This document shows, one piece after another, positions 52,401 to 61,674 of a DNA stretch of 64,000 bases; the stretch's first letter is position 1, and each line of letters begins with the position of its first letter. The notes under the pieces are model-generated. The model worked only from the letters and a program-made list of their open reading frames with translations, did no database searches and was not told the DNA's origin. The DNA is from Chryseosolibacter sp964493505 (GTDB taxonomy: Bacteria; Bacteroidota; Bacteroidia; Cytophagales; Cyclobacteriaceae): the NCBI GenBank assembly GCA_964493505.1, contig CAZBNP010000002.1, positions 372,001 through 436,000 on the forward strand, in the 5' to 3' direction. The position numbers and the translations under genes were made by a program.

Positions 52401-53837
52401 GAGATCAACATGATTGCCGGGATCACCCCCGCGGGTGGATCAAAGGATGTCAGTGTCTTCAATACGCCGCAAGTCATCTTCAACGGGCCGGTCGGCGAAG
52501 CCTTTGTCATCTCCGACATGGAAAACAACACCCACTATTTCAGAGCGGTGCTGAACGATTTCACCGTTACGGATGGAGCGCGTCCATTGGACGGAAAGCT
52601 GATATGGAATGAAGAACGTGACGTAGTCGTCTTTGATGCAACAGATGTGCTGCCGGGCAACCGGTCGCTGAAAGCCGCCGCGCGCCTGTCGTTTGAAGAG
52701 AGGATAGATGGCGTATGGATTCCCGTGTACCTCGACCACCAGGTGGTCTTCGAAAGCGTGGAAGCGGTGTTTGAAACCGGTGACGCTCCGGATTTCATCC
52801 CGGCAGAGAATGTTGCGTACGCCTATCCCGCGCGAAATCATCTGAACTTCTATCCGACTGAATATCCACACGGCTTTATCCAGCTGCAGAGCGGACAGCC
52901 CTACCTGTTTGATCCGAAAAGCGAATGGACACAACGGGTGAGAATCACCGACATCCCTACCGGCGTTTTTTTTGAGACAGCTCCTTCCTACGATCCTGCA
53001 ACGCGACGAATATCGTTTACCCTCCCGCAAAAACCGGACAACAACCGCGCATACCGGCTTGAGATAATCGACCTGCCGAACGTGATCACTCAGATTGATG
53101 CGAACGTGAAGAAGGTAGACCGCGCACTTGATGGAGAAACTGCTTCAGTGGTACTAACCACCCAAGCCGCGGACGGAAACCTAGACCTGCTGGAAAACAA
53201 GACGATCTACACCGCGCTATTCAGGACGAGCCGGTACGATACCTTCGTGGAAAAAATGAAGCGTTTACAGTTGTCTTCCGCGCTACGACTCAGCACAGGT
53301 GTCAATATATTCCAACTCATCTCCTATATCAGCGGAGATGAAGTGATGGACGAAACGGAGGCAGGCCAGCCCGGCGACGAAAGCTTCATCAGGATGGAGG
53401 CCATTCTCGACGGAAACACGTGGTACCAACGTTACGTGTATCCCTTGCTGTACCAGGGCTATCCCCTTCTCGGCTGGATGACTGTCCGGCGAGATCCACA
53501 TCTGTTGGGTATTCCACCGGTACGGGATATTCATGTGGGGAATGTGAAACGGATCGCCGCCACGTCCTCCCGGCCGTTTACAGACGAGCACCTGGTCTAC
53601 AACCTCGGCCAATCGGTGGCTTCGGATTTTTACGACCTGCAGCGGCACGCTGTCAATTATGTTGCCGACCACGGCCCGGATGTTCCTCCGCGCATCCGCG
53701 CGCTTGTCGTCGAACCCCTACCCTATGTTCGCTACGGCCAATACCGGATCAGGCTTAACTACGTAATCCCCGGCATTAACCAGAAAACCTCTGACTATGA
53801 AATTGAAATTTTCAACCGGATCCCCGACAGTGATTGA
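49416..53837 (+). CDS. Giant secreted beta-rich protein of unknown function
   Basis: A 1473-residue protein with a signal peptide (about residues 1-31, ending NAQ). No family is recognised. Composition and pattern suggest long beta-structure: alternating hydrophobic strands, repeated Gly-Asp turns, and blocks such as VSGLRGFGFRATEAYLDWS and GVLSAFGFGGGYYSRMKQSD resembling a large barrel or beta-solenoid. The central part (about 840-960) has YMLGRN-like and FGLHFTVDTGDLRFLMFYG segments. The C-terminal 400 residues look like Ig-like domains. It precedes an Fn3 protein and a T9SS cargo, a trio I associate with RHS-type surface systems in Cytophagales (from memory). Confidence 0.7.
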   Translation: MIRTLFRIGIVILVTTFTLREMSAAHNVNAQDSISEKRAHAHALLQKVLMGQRFLESLDALAEIDLPIGVVQAGGAFDYTILIDRMEFTREGAIMDVYVSLALPQTGARLAFHGKVPLSAEGGVGGNARVFLLGDHTTRFGPEAVLTVKGKDRSYVEFDCNGFLGVNLEAELRFSTERLRPEDEEGNILENPLTIGLTTYTQSLNDILVGVTIPPFQVSGLRGFGFRATEAYLDWSDLSNPDGLTFPPNYTSPFLEAGLDNLWHGIYIKDLQVRFPPAFARQHESGRITIGARQMIIDDAGLTGTLYAERIFQDGNMNGWAYSLERAALHVTGNRITGCSFEGELAVPVIRHADGKSTRFRYTAERSPDEEYIFSVAVTEDELKLELWMADLKLTNGSRVIVSERDNRFYPSAHLNGELTINTGTKGLKASFNSIRFENMVIASEPPYFRPGTFGFGREGHHSSLSRYPVVFDNIGFKSEDNRVGIAFDLLINLGGGPEEGSFAGKGALVVWGIQEAEAQHNSDDALVGPDRNTWKFDKVELSRLRLNIRKPGVIELAGDVRFFDGDPVYGEGFKGRLSGRIQTITVEAEALFGRTEAFRYWYADALVELKTGVPIVPGVLSAFGFGGGYYSRMKQSDKVIDGTLGRAPSGLTYVPDENTVGIRAIVLIGTARPEAMRGDVALEVSLNRHGGINSTTFTGNAKFMSAESLRAAQIKELASAAVAGRLTEELSALTQGQVSGSLRLHFDNINDVFHGNMEIYVNVAGGLVRGISANNKAGWAVLHFEKHNWYIHIGTPDQPLGLEVARVFKSASYFMLGRNLPGSPPPPQQVSEILGDINLDYMRDINALESGTGIAFGLHFTVDTGDLRFLMFYGRFSAGTGLDFMLKNYGERYQCAERTGPIGIDGWYANGQAYAFVTGKIGIRVNLRFYKGKYEILNIGAAAILQAKGPNPFWMKGHVGGRYRILGGLIKGRCNFEITVGKECVPVAEENLLEEINMIAGITPAGGSKDVSVFNTPQVIFNGPVGEAFVISDMENNTHYFRAVLNDFTVTDGARPLDGKLIWNEERDVVVFDATDVLPGNRSLKAAARLSFEERIDGVWIPVYLDHQVVFESVEAVFETGDAPDFIPAENVAYAYPARNHLNFYPTEYPHGFIQLQSGQPYLFDPKSEWTQRVRITDIPTGVFFETAPSYDPATRRISFTLPQKPDNNRAYRLEIIDLPNVITQIDANVKKVDRALDGETASVVLTTQAADGNLDLLENKTIYTALFRTSRYDTFVEKMKRLQLSSALRLSTGVNIFQLISYISGDEVMDETEAGQPGDESFIRMEAILDGNTWYQRYVYPLLYQGYPLLGWMTVRRDPHLLGIPPVRDIHVGNVKRIAATSSRPFTDEHLVYNLGQSVASDFYDLQRHAVNYVADHGPDVPPRIRALVVEPLPYVRYGQYRIRLNYVIPGINQKTSDYEIEIFNRIPDSD

Positions 53838-53850
53838 GGCGAGCGTTCAA

Positions 53851-55929
53851 ATGCGTGCCCTTGCGCGGTCCATCCTCATTGCAGTGAGTATACTCACCGG
53901 ACACGATACCCTGCACGGGCAGACGGATACCTCGCGGGAGGAAAGGATCGCGATCGTAGCGCGGTCGTCTGAAAATTCCGTTACACTGAGGTGGGCACCC
54001 CTGACTTATGCAACCTGGCGCGAAGCGAATGAAAATGGATATCGAATCGAGCGCTATACCATCACAAGGGAAACGGAGCTCGTCGACGCTCTGGAGCATA
54101 CAATTGTCGCAGGCGCGATAAATCCCTGGCCGGAAAGCCGGTGGGAGGATCTCGTCACCGAAAATGAGTACGCCGCTGTTGCGGCTCAGGCGCTGTTTGG
54201 CGAACGCTTTGAGGTTGATATCGATGAGGGTAATCTGTTCACTGTCATCAACAAAGCGAAAGAGAATGAACAGCGATTCGCGTTTGCATTGTTCAGTGCA
54301 GACATGTCTCCCGAGGTGGCAAAAGCCAGCGGTCTGTGGTATTCGGATACAACGGTCCGGCAGGGTGAAAAATACCTGTACCGCGTGTACGTTAATGACA
54401 CACCTCACTACGGCAGCATATTTACCGGACCCGGCGATATCACTGACCTGCCTGTACCGCTGAACCTCCAGGGAGAGTTTTCGGAAACGAGGGTTGTACT
54501 GAAATGGGAGCGACCGGTTGCCGCATGTTATACCGCGTATGTCGTAGAACGGGGACAGCAGGGAGCCGGTTTCCGGAAAATATCCAATGTTCCGGTTGCG
54601 ACGCTCTCCCGCGACGATCGCAATGATTATCAACCCTACGAATATGCAGCGGATTCATTACCCGAACGTAATACAACGTATGCCTACCGCGTAAGAGGGA
54701 TCACTCCATTCGGGGAAGTCGGTCCTCCGTCCGATGCCATATACGGACGCAGCACGTCCGCTATCACCGGTGTTCCGTATATCACATCGGCGCAAAGTGA
54801 AGACAATACATCAATATATCTTCAGTGGAATTTCCCCGAGCCGGACAACGATCTGATTAGTGGGTTCGGAATCGAGCGCTCGCTCACTGTCGAAGGACCG
54901 TATATATCCCTGAACGATCATCATGCCGTTGGCCCTGCCGAAAGAACATACCTCGATACAACGGCCGGAGTCGTCAACTACTACCGCGTAAAAGCGCACG
55001 GGCGGGACGGTTCATCGAAGATTTCACATGCATACTTTGCTCAACTGATTGACAGCATCCCGCCTGCCAGCCCGCGTGATCTTGCTGCGGTAATCAGCGA
55101 CGACGGGATAGTAACCTTATCCTGGGCACCAAACACCGAAGCCGATATTCATGGATACCGAATATTCCGCTCGTGGTTTCGCCTTGAAGAATCCGCGCAG
55201 ATCACGACCGGGCCGATTCACGAACACAGCTTCACCGATACCGTCGAATTAAATACGCTCAGCAAACACATTTACTATCGGGTTATGGCGGTAGACACCA
55301 GGCAAAATCATTCAGCGCTTTCGGCGACACTGGAAGTGCGCTTACCCGACAAAGTTCCTCCACAGTCTCCTGTCATCATCGTCCTTCCCGGGGAAACAGA
55401 CCAAGCCCGGCTCTCATGGCTCCCAGGCGGTAGCGAGGACGTTGTGGCGTACAGGATTTACCGAAAGGATGCGTCGGGCGAGCAATGGGACTTCATCGCT
55501 CAGGTAGACGCAACGGCAGATTCTGTTTATTACTATGCAGACAACACGTGCGCCGCAGGCAGATACTTCTATTACACCGTGGTATCGGTTGATGATGCCG
55601 CGCTGGTATCGGAGCGATCCTCCCCTGTCGGCAGGACCTGTTCTCCGCGATCGCTGCCGCCGCCGGTCAGCTGGAGGAAGTACCGCATCACAACCGACGA
55701 AAACCTTGTAACGCTGACATGGGAATACCAGTCGCCGGAACTGTATGCGTTTACGGTGTTCCGATCAGTGAACAACGGCGCGTTGACGCTTCACCGTACG
55801 GTGGGGTCTGACGAAAGAATGCTCACGGATGCCATCGCACCGGAAAACATGTATGCGTACCGGATCATCGCCTGTTTCGTCAATGGTGGAAAATCGGCGA
55901 TGAGCCGTGAGCTTACCTTCAGGTATTAG
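53851..55929 (+). CDS. Secreted fibronectin type III repeat protein
   Basis: A 692-residue protein. A signal peptide (residues 1-24, ending LHGQ) is followed by a unique region of about 170 residues and then at least four Fn3 domains. Their typical starts are visible: PVPLNLQGEFSETRVVLKWE, ITSAQSEDNTSIYLQWNFPE, PRDLAAVISDDGIVTLSW and SPVIIVLPGETDQARLSWLP, each with the later Y-x-Y-R-V strand. There is no T9SS sorting domain, so it probably relies on its operon partners. ATG 53851 was chosen over 53797 because it begins the signal peptide 13 bp after the previous stop. Confidence 0.8.
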   Translation: MRALARSILIAVSILTGHDTLHGQTDTSREERIAIVARSSENSVTLRWAPLTYATWREANENGYRIERYTITRETELVDALEHTIVAGAINPWPESRWEDLVTENEYAAVAAQALFGERFEVDIDEGNLFTVINKAKENEQRFAFALFSADMSPEVAKASGLWYSDTTVRQGEKYLYRVYVNDTPHYGSIFTGPGDITDLPVPLNLQGEFSETRVVLKWERPVAACYTAYVVERGQQGAGFRKISNVPVATLSRDDRNDYQPYEYAADSLPERNTTYAYRVRGITPFGEVGPPSDAIYGRSTSAITGVPYITSAQSEDNTSIYLQWNFPEPDNDLISGFGIERSLTVEGPYISLNDHHAVGPAERTYLDTTAGVVNYYRVKAHGRDGSSKISHAYFAQLIDSIPPASPRDLAAVISDDGIVTLSWAPNTEADIHGYRIFRSWFRLEESAQITTGPIHEHSFTDTVELNTLSKHIYYRVMAVDTRQNHSALSATLEVRLPDKVPPQSPVIIVLPGETDQARLSWLPGGSEDVVAYRIYRKDASGEQWDFIAQVDATADSVYYYADNTCAAGRYFYYTVVSVDDAALVSERSSPVGRTCSPRSLPPPVSWRKYRITTDENLVTLTWEYQSPELYAFTVFRSVNNGALTLHRTVGSDERMLTDAIAPENMYAYRIIACFVNGGKSAMSRELTFRY

Positions 55930-55946
55930 GCTGACAACCTGTAGAT

Positions 55947-58640
55947 ATGAGATTGATCGTCGCCATACTCGTTGCCATCCACGCACTCCAACCACCTCCG
56001 ACAGGCAGGGCGCAAGGCTGGGTTGCAGAAATCGATATCGAAGTCAGCCTCGAACGTTACGCGGGTGCGTCCATCGTCAGCTCAACCCTCACCTACTCAG
56101 GTAACACGCTTCGCGGCAGATCTCCGAACAACAGGAGGTCGTACATAGCTTCCGGCACCAGCCCGATCTCAGGCTCCCTCGGGGTACTTGTCCGGGGGCT
56201 CGCAAGCGAACCGCGAAACCCGTCGGACCCTCCGACACAAGTATTCGCCGCTACTTACTCGGGATGGTATGACACTACCTGCGAGGAAGGCGTCGTCGAA
56301 GGTGGGGGGAACATCCCTGGCGTGCATATCACGATCCGGATGCGTATCTATCCGCGGTCAGAGATCTCCGGTTTTCACCAGGACTGTGAGCAAGTGACGC
56401 TGACCTCCAATACCTGTTTCCCCTCCCTTCGATGGGAAATAAGAGACGAATCAACCGGCGGCTTCAAAACCCTCGAAGGAAAAACAACGTCAACGATCAC
56501 GGTCTCGCGGGAAGACCTCGTCGCCGCCGGCGTTGCGAACCCCCTGGGAAGAAAATATTTTCGCGTGACCGGCGTACCGAACACGGCCAGCACGCTGCAA
56601 CCGGTTGACATCTACTTCCCGGGACCGACGGCGACGGTCGTTCCGACATCTCCCCTTTGCCACAACGGAACGGACGGATCCATCGACGTCACTATCACTA
56701 GCCTGGTGCCAGCGGTGCTCCGCGACTTCGTGGTTACCCTGTTTGATGCCGCGACCAGTCGTCCGTTATTGCAGGAGTATCTCATTGCCGGCAACAGGAT
56801 CGAACTCCGCGGCATCCGCGCGGGAGCGTATATCGTCAGAGTGGAAAACAACACGGGCATCAATTTCTTTGGCGCTTGCTGGACAGACACCCCGGTTGAC
56901 GTTATCAATCCTGAGCCTGTAAGAATTCGTTCGGCGCAAATCACCGATTTCAACGGCTCTCACCTCAGCTGTGCCGGAGCAGAAGATGGCGCGATCGCTG
57001 TCACCGCCGCGGGAGGGACGGGAGTATATGAGCATTATCAATGGACGCCGGCGGTCAGCACCTCAGACAGCGCGTGCAATCTCGCAGCGGGAACATACCG
57101 CGTGCGGGTAAGAGACTCAAACGAATGCTGGAGCAGCGAGTATCGGTACACCCTGACCGCGCCGGAAGAATTCAGTGTCACCTTGTCGTCATCCGGTGGC
57201 AGAAACGGTTTCGAGGTGAGCTGTCATGAGAGCAGGGATGGATCGATCGAAACACGCGTGCGCGGGGGAACGCAACCCTATCGCTATTGGTGGAGTGACG
57301 GTCTCACGACCGCCGGGCGCGCAAATCTTTCGCCGGGTCTATATCAATTGACTGTCGCCGACGCGAACAACTGCTCCGCACAGGAAACCATCACCCTTAC
57401 CGCTCCTGAACCTATCTCCTTCACGATCCGGGAAATAGCGGGTATCGCCTGTTTCGACGATCGTACCGGCGCTCTTGAGATAACATCTGTCCGCAATACC
57501 ATCGGGCGAACATCCATACTGTGGAATGACGGCGCCACGCAAGAACAGATCACGGGTAGGCCCGCCGGACGCTATACGGCAATTGTCTCCGACGAGCAGG
57601 GGTGCAGCGCCGAGGCTACGATGGTGTTGCGAGAACCTGAACCAATAGTCCTGGCGATATCCGAACTCATCATGCCACATTGCCCCGACGAATGTAACGC
57701 CGCGATAAAAATTGAAGCATCCGGAGGAACGGGAACACTCGACTTCGAGTGGTCGAACGGCGGTCGTGTGCCTGAACTCAGGAATTTGTGTGATGGCGAG
57801 TATGCGCTTACCGCGCGCGATGAAAATAACTGTACCTCGACGCTGACACAGGTTATCACTAACCCACGCGGTGACGGTATTGAACTTGGCGGGCCGATCG
57901 TTCTCTGTGAAGGACAATCGCACATTCTCGACCCGGGGTCGACCTGGGAAACATTCACCTGGGGAAGCAGTAATGGTACGGGGAGCACTGAGCAAGTTCT
58001 TACCATCTCCGAGCCGGGAACGTACTGGCTGGAAGCCCTTGACCAGACGGGATGTACGGCGAGGGACACGTTTATGCTGACGACCACCAACAACCTGGTA
58101 AACGCGGATTTCCTCGTCGCTTCCGCGGCTTTTACTACGGATACCCTTGTGATTATCGATATCAGCTGGCCGATACCGGAAACGGTTCACTGGACCTTCC
58201 CGGAAGGTATGGATCCCCTGAACGAATCTGCGGGTCTGGTCTACGGTCGGTTCTCCCTTCCGGGGGATTATGAGATCATACTCGACGTAGCATCGGGTGG
58301 ATGCCGGGATCGCATCACCAAGGTGGTTTCAATCACCAACGGGAGAGACCGAACGGATGATGCGGGACGTGTCGCGCATCCCCCTGTGGTGCGTAACTTC
58401 TCCGTTTATCCAAACCCGAACGAGGGTGTTTTTGAAATCGTAGTTGCATTTGTCAACGAAACACCGTTGCATGTAACCGTATTGAGTGGCACAACTTCAG
58501 CTGTTGTCGCCGTGCTGCGTGAAAACGGTCGCAGCAAATACCACAAGGCTATCGACCTGCGCGGAGTGGCTGTCGGCCTGCACACCGTGCGTCTCGAGTA
58601 CCCCGGAGGCACACTCTATCGAAAGATGATCATTCGCTGA
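55947..58640 (+). CDS. SprB-repeat surface protein with T9SS type A sorting domain
   Basis: An 897-residue secreted protein (signal peptide to about residue 27). From about residue 220 it has five or so SprB-like repeats, recognisable by C-x-G-x(3)-G-x-I and GGTxxYxYxWS(D/N)G followed by LxxGxYxLTVxDxNxC, for example GGTQPYRYWWSDGLTTAG and LSPGLYQLTVADANNC. The C-terminal 80 residues are a type A sorting domain (FSVYPNPNEGVFEI ... LYRKMIIR), which directs type IX secretion and cell-surface anchoring. SprB repeats serve adhesion and gliding in related bacteria; function here is inferred. Confidence 0.9.
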   Translation: MRLIVAILVAIHALQPPPTGRAQGWVAEIDIEVSLERYAGASIVSSTLTYSGNTLRGRSPNNRRSYIASGTSPISGSLGVLVRGLASEPRNPSDPPTQVFAATYSGWYDTTCEEGVVEGGGNIPGVHITIRMRIYPRSEISGFHQDCEQVTLTSNTCFPSLRWEIRDESTGGFKTLEGKTTSTITVSREDLVAAGVANPLGRKYFRVTGVPNTASTLQPVDIYFPGPTATVVPTSPLCHNGTDGSIDVTITSLVPAVLRDFVVTLFDAATSRPLLQEYLIAGNRIELRGIRAGAYIVRVENNTGINFFGACWTDTPVDVINPEPVRIRSAQITDFNGSHLSCAGAEDGAIAVTAAGGTGVYEHYQWTPAVSTSDSACNLAAGTYRVRVRDSNECWSSEYRYTLTAPEEFSVTLSSSGGRNGFEVSCHESRDGSIETRVRGGTQPYRYWWSDGLTTAGRANLSPGLYQLTVADANNCSAQETITLTAPEPISFTIREIAGIACFDDRTGALEITSVRNTIGRTSILWNDGATQEQITGRPAGRYTAIVSDEQGCSAEATMVLREPEPIVLAISELIMPHCPDECNAAIKIEASGGTGTLDFEWSNGGRVPELRNLCDGEYALTARDENNCTSTLTQVITNPRGDGIELGGPIVLCEGQSHILDPGSTWETFTWGSSNGTGSTEQVLTISEPGTYWLEALDQTGCTARDTFMLTTTNNLVNADFLVASAAFTTDTLVIIDISWPIPETVHWTFPEGMDPLNESAGLVYGRFSLPGDYEIILDVASGGCRDRITKVVSITNGRDRTDDAGRVAHPPVVRNFSVYPNPNEGVFEIVVAFVNETPLHVTVLSGTTSAVVAVLRENGRSKYHKAIDLRGVAVGLHTVRLEYPGGTLYRKMIIR

Positions 58641-58809
58641 GCGAACGCCGGTGTTATACCGTTTATCACTGAATTCCTTCCTCCGTACGCCCATCGCTCG
58701 CTATCTGATTCAAAATGCTTAAATTTCGACTTCCATCGTCAAAAAACGAGTCAGGCACGACTCCGTAACGAGCCGGAACAACTGAATATATACTTGAAAT
58801 GATTCCTAT

Positions 58810-60120
58810 ATGCTGAAACTCACTCGACTCATCACCGGAATACTCATCGCAATGTGCAGCCTGGAAACAATCGCTCAAACCAACCTTCCGTTCGTACCAA
58901 ACTACGACGAATCAAAGGTTCCCGCCTATACGCTGCCCGATCCGCTGGTACTGGCCGATGGTCAGAAAGTGACGAGCGCCAGGACATGGACGTCACAACG
59001 AAGAAACGAGATCCTTGAGTTGTTTCGGGAACACATGTTCGGACGCTCGCCCGGAGCACTTCCGGGTATGCGCTTCGTTGTCAGGTCGGTCGACAAACAG
59101 GCACTCGGCGGTTTAGCTACAAGAAAAGAGGTGAGGGTGCTCTTCTCCGGGTCGGAGAGCGACCCCTATATGGACATCCTTATATATCTCCCGAACAACG
59201 TCAAGAAGCCCGCACTCTTTGTCGGCTTGAATTTTTACGGAAACCACTCCATACACAATGATCCGGGAATAACTCTTTCGGAGGCCTGGATGCGCAGTAA
59301 CAAGGACTACGGTGTAGTAGACAACCTTGCCACGGAAGCATCGCGCGGCGTACGGTCCAGCCGTTGGCCCGTTGAGCGCATTCTCGCGCGGGGATACGGC
59401 TTGGCGACTATTTACTACGGCGATATAGACCCCGACTTCGACGACGACTTCCAAAACGGCGTTCATCCATTGTTCTATCGCGATGGAAAAAATTCACCTG
59501 CTCCCGATGAATGGGGCTCTATCGCAGCCTGGTCGTGGGGGCTGAGCCGCGCGATGGACTACTTTGAAACAGACAAGGATATCAACGCCAAACGCGTCGC
59601 TGTTATGGGCCATTCGCGCCTCGGAAAAGCATCGCTGTGGGCAGGAGCGGAAGATCAGCGCTTCGCACTGGTGATATCCAATAACTCCGGTTGCGGAGGA
59701 GCCGCTTTGTCACGCCGCGCATTCGGCGAAACAGTATGGAGGATCAACACGGCGTTCCCCCACTGGTTCTGCGATAACTTCAACCAGTACAACAACAACG
59801 AGGCCTCGCTTCCGGTGGATCAGCACATGTTACTCGCACTCATCGCACCGAGACCGCTTTACGTGGCAAGCGCTGAAGAAGATAAATGGGCCGACCCATA
59901 CGGAGAGTTCCTTTCATCAAAGTTCGCTACGCCGGTATACCAGTTACTCAAAAAGGAAGGACTACCCGCTGACGAGATGCCGCAAGTCAACAAACCCGTC
60001 ATGGGCACCATCGGTTACCATATCCGTACAGGAGTACACGATGTGACCGACTTCGATTGGGATCAGTATATGAACTTTGCCGATCTGCATTGGGGCAAAA
60101 TAGGGTTGCGGGCCCATTAG
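58810..60120 (+). CDS. CE15-family glucuronoyl esterase-like protein
   Basis: A 436-residue secreted alpha/beta hydrolase (signal peptide 1-23, ending TIAQ). The nucleophile motif is GHSRLGKASLW, and NNSGCGGAALSRR is the conserved CE15 loop. A candidate catalytic Glu/Asp occurs in SAEEDKWADP and the catalytic His in GYHIRTGVHDV. CE15 enzymes cleave ester bonds between lignin and glucuronoxylan; the substrate here is not shown. A TATACTTG (58789-58796) lies 13 bp upstream. The next gene may act on uronic acid oligomers, consistent with a shared pathway. Confidence 0.85.
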   Translation: MLKLTRLITGILIAMCSLETIAQTNLPFVPNYDESKVPAYTLPDPLVLADGQKVTSARTWTSQRRNEILELFREHMFGRSPGALPGMRFVVRSVDKQALGGLATRKEVRVLFSGSESDPYMDILIYLPNNVKKPALFVGLNFYGNHSIHNDPGITLSEAWMRSNKDYGVVDNLATEASRGVRSSRWPVERILARGYGLATIYYGDIDPDFDDDFQNGVHPLFYRDGKNSPAPDEWGSIAAWSWGLSRAMDYFETDKDINAKRVAVMGHSRLGKASLWAGAEDQRFALVISNNSGCGGAALSRRAFGETVWRINTAFPHWFCDNFNQYNNNEASLPVDQHMLLALIAPRPLYVASAEEDKWADPYGEFLSSKFATPVYQLLKKEGLPADEMPQVNKPVMGTIGYHIRTGVHDVTDFDWDQYMNFADLHWGKIGLRAH

Positions 60121-60234
60121 CGAAGGCCCCCCCGGCATCGGCATTATTGCCGCCAAAATCAGGAAAAAAACGGCTTCCTTATACCTATGGCTATTTCATG
60201 CGCCGAGCGGTTCCGGCATTCCCAAAATTTCTTA

Positions 60235-60269
60235 TAGTTTTGGCCCCGAATTCATGTAAGTACATGAAT
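60235..60269 (+). promoter_or_regulatory. Promoter and palindromic operator of the GH88 operon
   Basis: TAGTTTTG (60235-60242), a perfect TAnnTTTG, is followed by a 20-bp inverted repeat with 9-bp arms ATTCATGTA / TACATGAAT and an AG centre (60250-60269). The repeat covers the predicted start of transcription (about 60248), the expected position for a repressor site. The rest of the 174-bp gap shows nothing else. Confidence 0.6.
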
Positions 60270-60294
60270 GAGACGTAAACTACTTTAGCGAGGA

Positions 60295-61674
60295 ATGATA
60301 AAGATCAACAATACCCTAAAACCAGCAGATCTCAGCCAAAAGCTCCAGCGATTCTGGGAACTTTCAGATGAAAAAATCCGGCTGATCCAGAAAAACTACG
60401 ACGACCGGAAGGGATCACCGGTCTTTACCGTCGACGGACAATATACCACCCGAGGCTGGACGGAATGGACGCAGGGGTTCCAATACGGATCGGCAGTGCT
60501 TCAGTTCGACATATCCGGCGACAAGCAACTCCTCGACGCTGCCCGGGCGAAAATCGTCGACGTCATGGCGCCCCATATAAGCCACATCGGCGTTCACGAT
60601 CACGGATTTAACAACGTCAGCACCTACGGCAATCTCCTGCGACTCATGCGGGAAGGGAAACTTCCTTTCGACGAATGGGAGAAGAACTTTTACGAGCTCG
60701 CACTTAAGCTCACCGGCGCGGTTCAGGCAAGCCGGTGGACGCCGATCAAAGACGGCGGATTCATTCACTCATTCAATGGCCCCCACTCGCTCTTTGTTGA
60801 TACCATGCGCACGTGCCGGTCATTGGTACTTAGCCACGCGCTCGGTCACGTTCTCCAGGCGGAAGGCGATGTAAAGATCAGTCTTCTCGAACGCGCTATC
60901 CAACACATGGAAGCTACCGCGCGCTATGGCATCTACTACGGTGAGGGTCGCGATTCTTACGACATCCCCGGAAGAACAGCTCACGAAAGTGTCTTCAATA
61001 CAAAGGACGGAAATTATCGCTGTCCCAATTCACAACAAGGTTATACCGGATTTACAACCTGGACCCGGGGACTCGCCTGGGCGATGAGCGGTTACGCCGA
61101 GCAGCTTGAGTGGCTTGAAACCTGCGACACCAAAGAACTCGACGCATTGGGCGGTAAAGACCGGATCAAAGGTTTTATGCTGAAAGCTGCGAAAGCAACG
61201 TGCGACTTTTATATTGAGTACACACCGACAGACGGAATGCCTTATTGGGATACCGGTGCCCCACAACTTCATCGTATTGAAAACTACCTGGATAAACCTG
61301 CCGATCCTTACAATGAATTCGAGCCTGTAGACAGCTCCGCGGGAGCCATCGCCGCACAGGGTCTTCTGAGACTTGGCAAGTATCTCGGGAAATCGGATGC
61401 GACTGCTTCCCAGCGTTACTGGCAGGCGGGACTTACCGTGCTCGATACCATGCTCGGCGAGCCTTACCTCAGCACAGATCCAAACCATCAGGGACTTATC
61501 TTACACTCGATCTATCACCGGCCAAACGGCTGGGATCACGTTCCGGCGGGAAGTAAGATCCCCAATGGCGAGTCGAGTATGTGGGGCGATTATCACGCAC
61601 GCGAGGCTGCGTTGTACGTTAGCAAAATTATCCGCGACGAAAGGTATTATACATTTTTCAACTGTCTCCCATGA
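60295..61674 (+). CDS. GH88-like unsaturated glucuronyl hydrolase
   Basis: A 459-residue protein with no clear signal peptide, so probably cytoplasmic. The pattern fits the (alpha/alpha)6 six-hairpin fold of GH88/GH105: YTTRGWTEWTQGFQYGSAV, VHDHGFNNVSTYGNLLRLM (conserved Asp in H-D-H-G), GFTTWTRGLAWAMSGYAEQL, YWDTGAPQLH and DSSAGAIAAQGLLRL. These enzymes hydrolyse unsaturated uronyl residues released by polysaccharide lyases. It is the first gene behind the operator at 60235-60269 and overlaps the next gene by 4 bp, so it heads an operon of four or more genes. Confidence 0.82.
   Translation: MIKINNTLKPADLSQKLQRFWELSDEKIRLIQKNYDDRKGSPVFTVDGQYTTRGWTEWTQGFQYGSAVLQFDISGDKQLLDAARAKIVDVMAPHISHIGVHDHGFNNVSTYGNLLRLMREGKLPFDEWEKNFYELALKLTGAVQASRWTPIKDGGFIHSFNGPHSLFVDTMRTCRSLVLSHALGHVLQAEGDVKISLLERAIQHMEATARYGIYYGEGRDSYDIPGRTAHESVFNTKDGNYRCPNSQQGYTGFTTWTRGLAWAMSGYAEQLEWLETCDTKELDALGGKDRIKGFMLKAAKATCDFYIEYTPTDGMPYWDTGAPQLHRIENYLDKPADPYNEFEPVDSSAGAIAAQGLLRLGKYLGKSDATASQRYWQAGLTVLDTMLGEPYLSTDPNHQGLILHSIYHRPNGWDHVPAGSKIPNGESSMWGDYHAREAALYVSKIIRDERYYTFFNCLP

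Noticed and set aside
57339..58190. 283-codon minus-strand frame within the SprB-repeat gene
   Set aside because: The plus-strand repeats and sorting domain are clearly coding; the antisense frame has no family signal.
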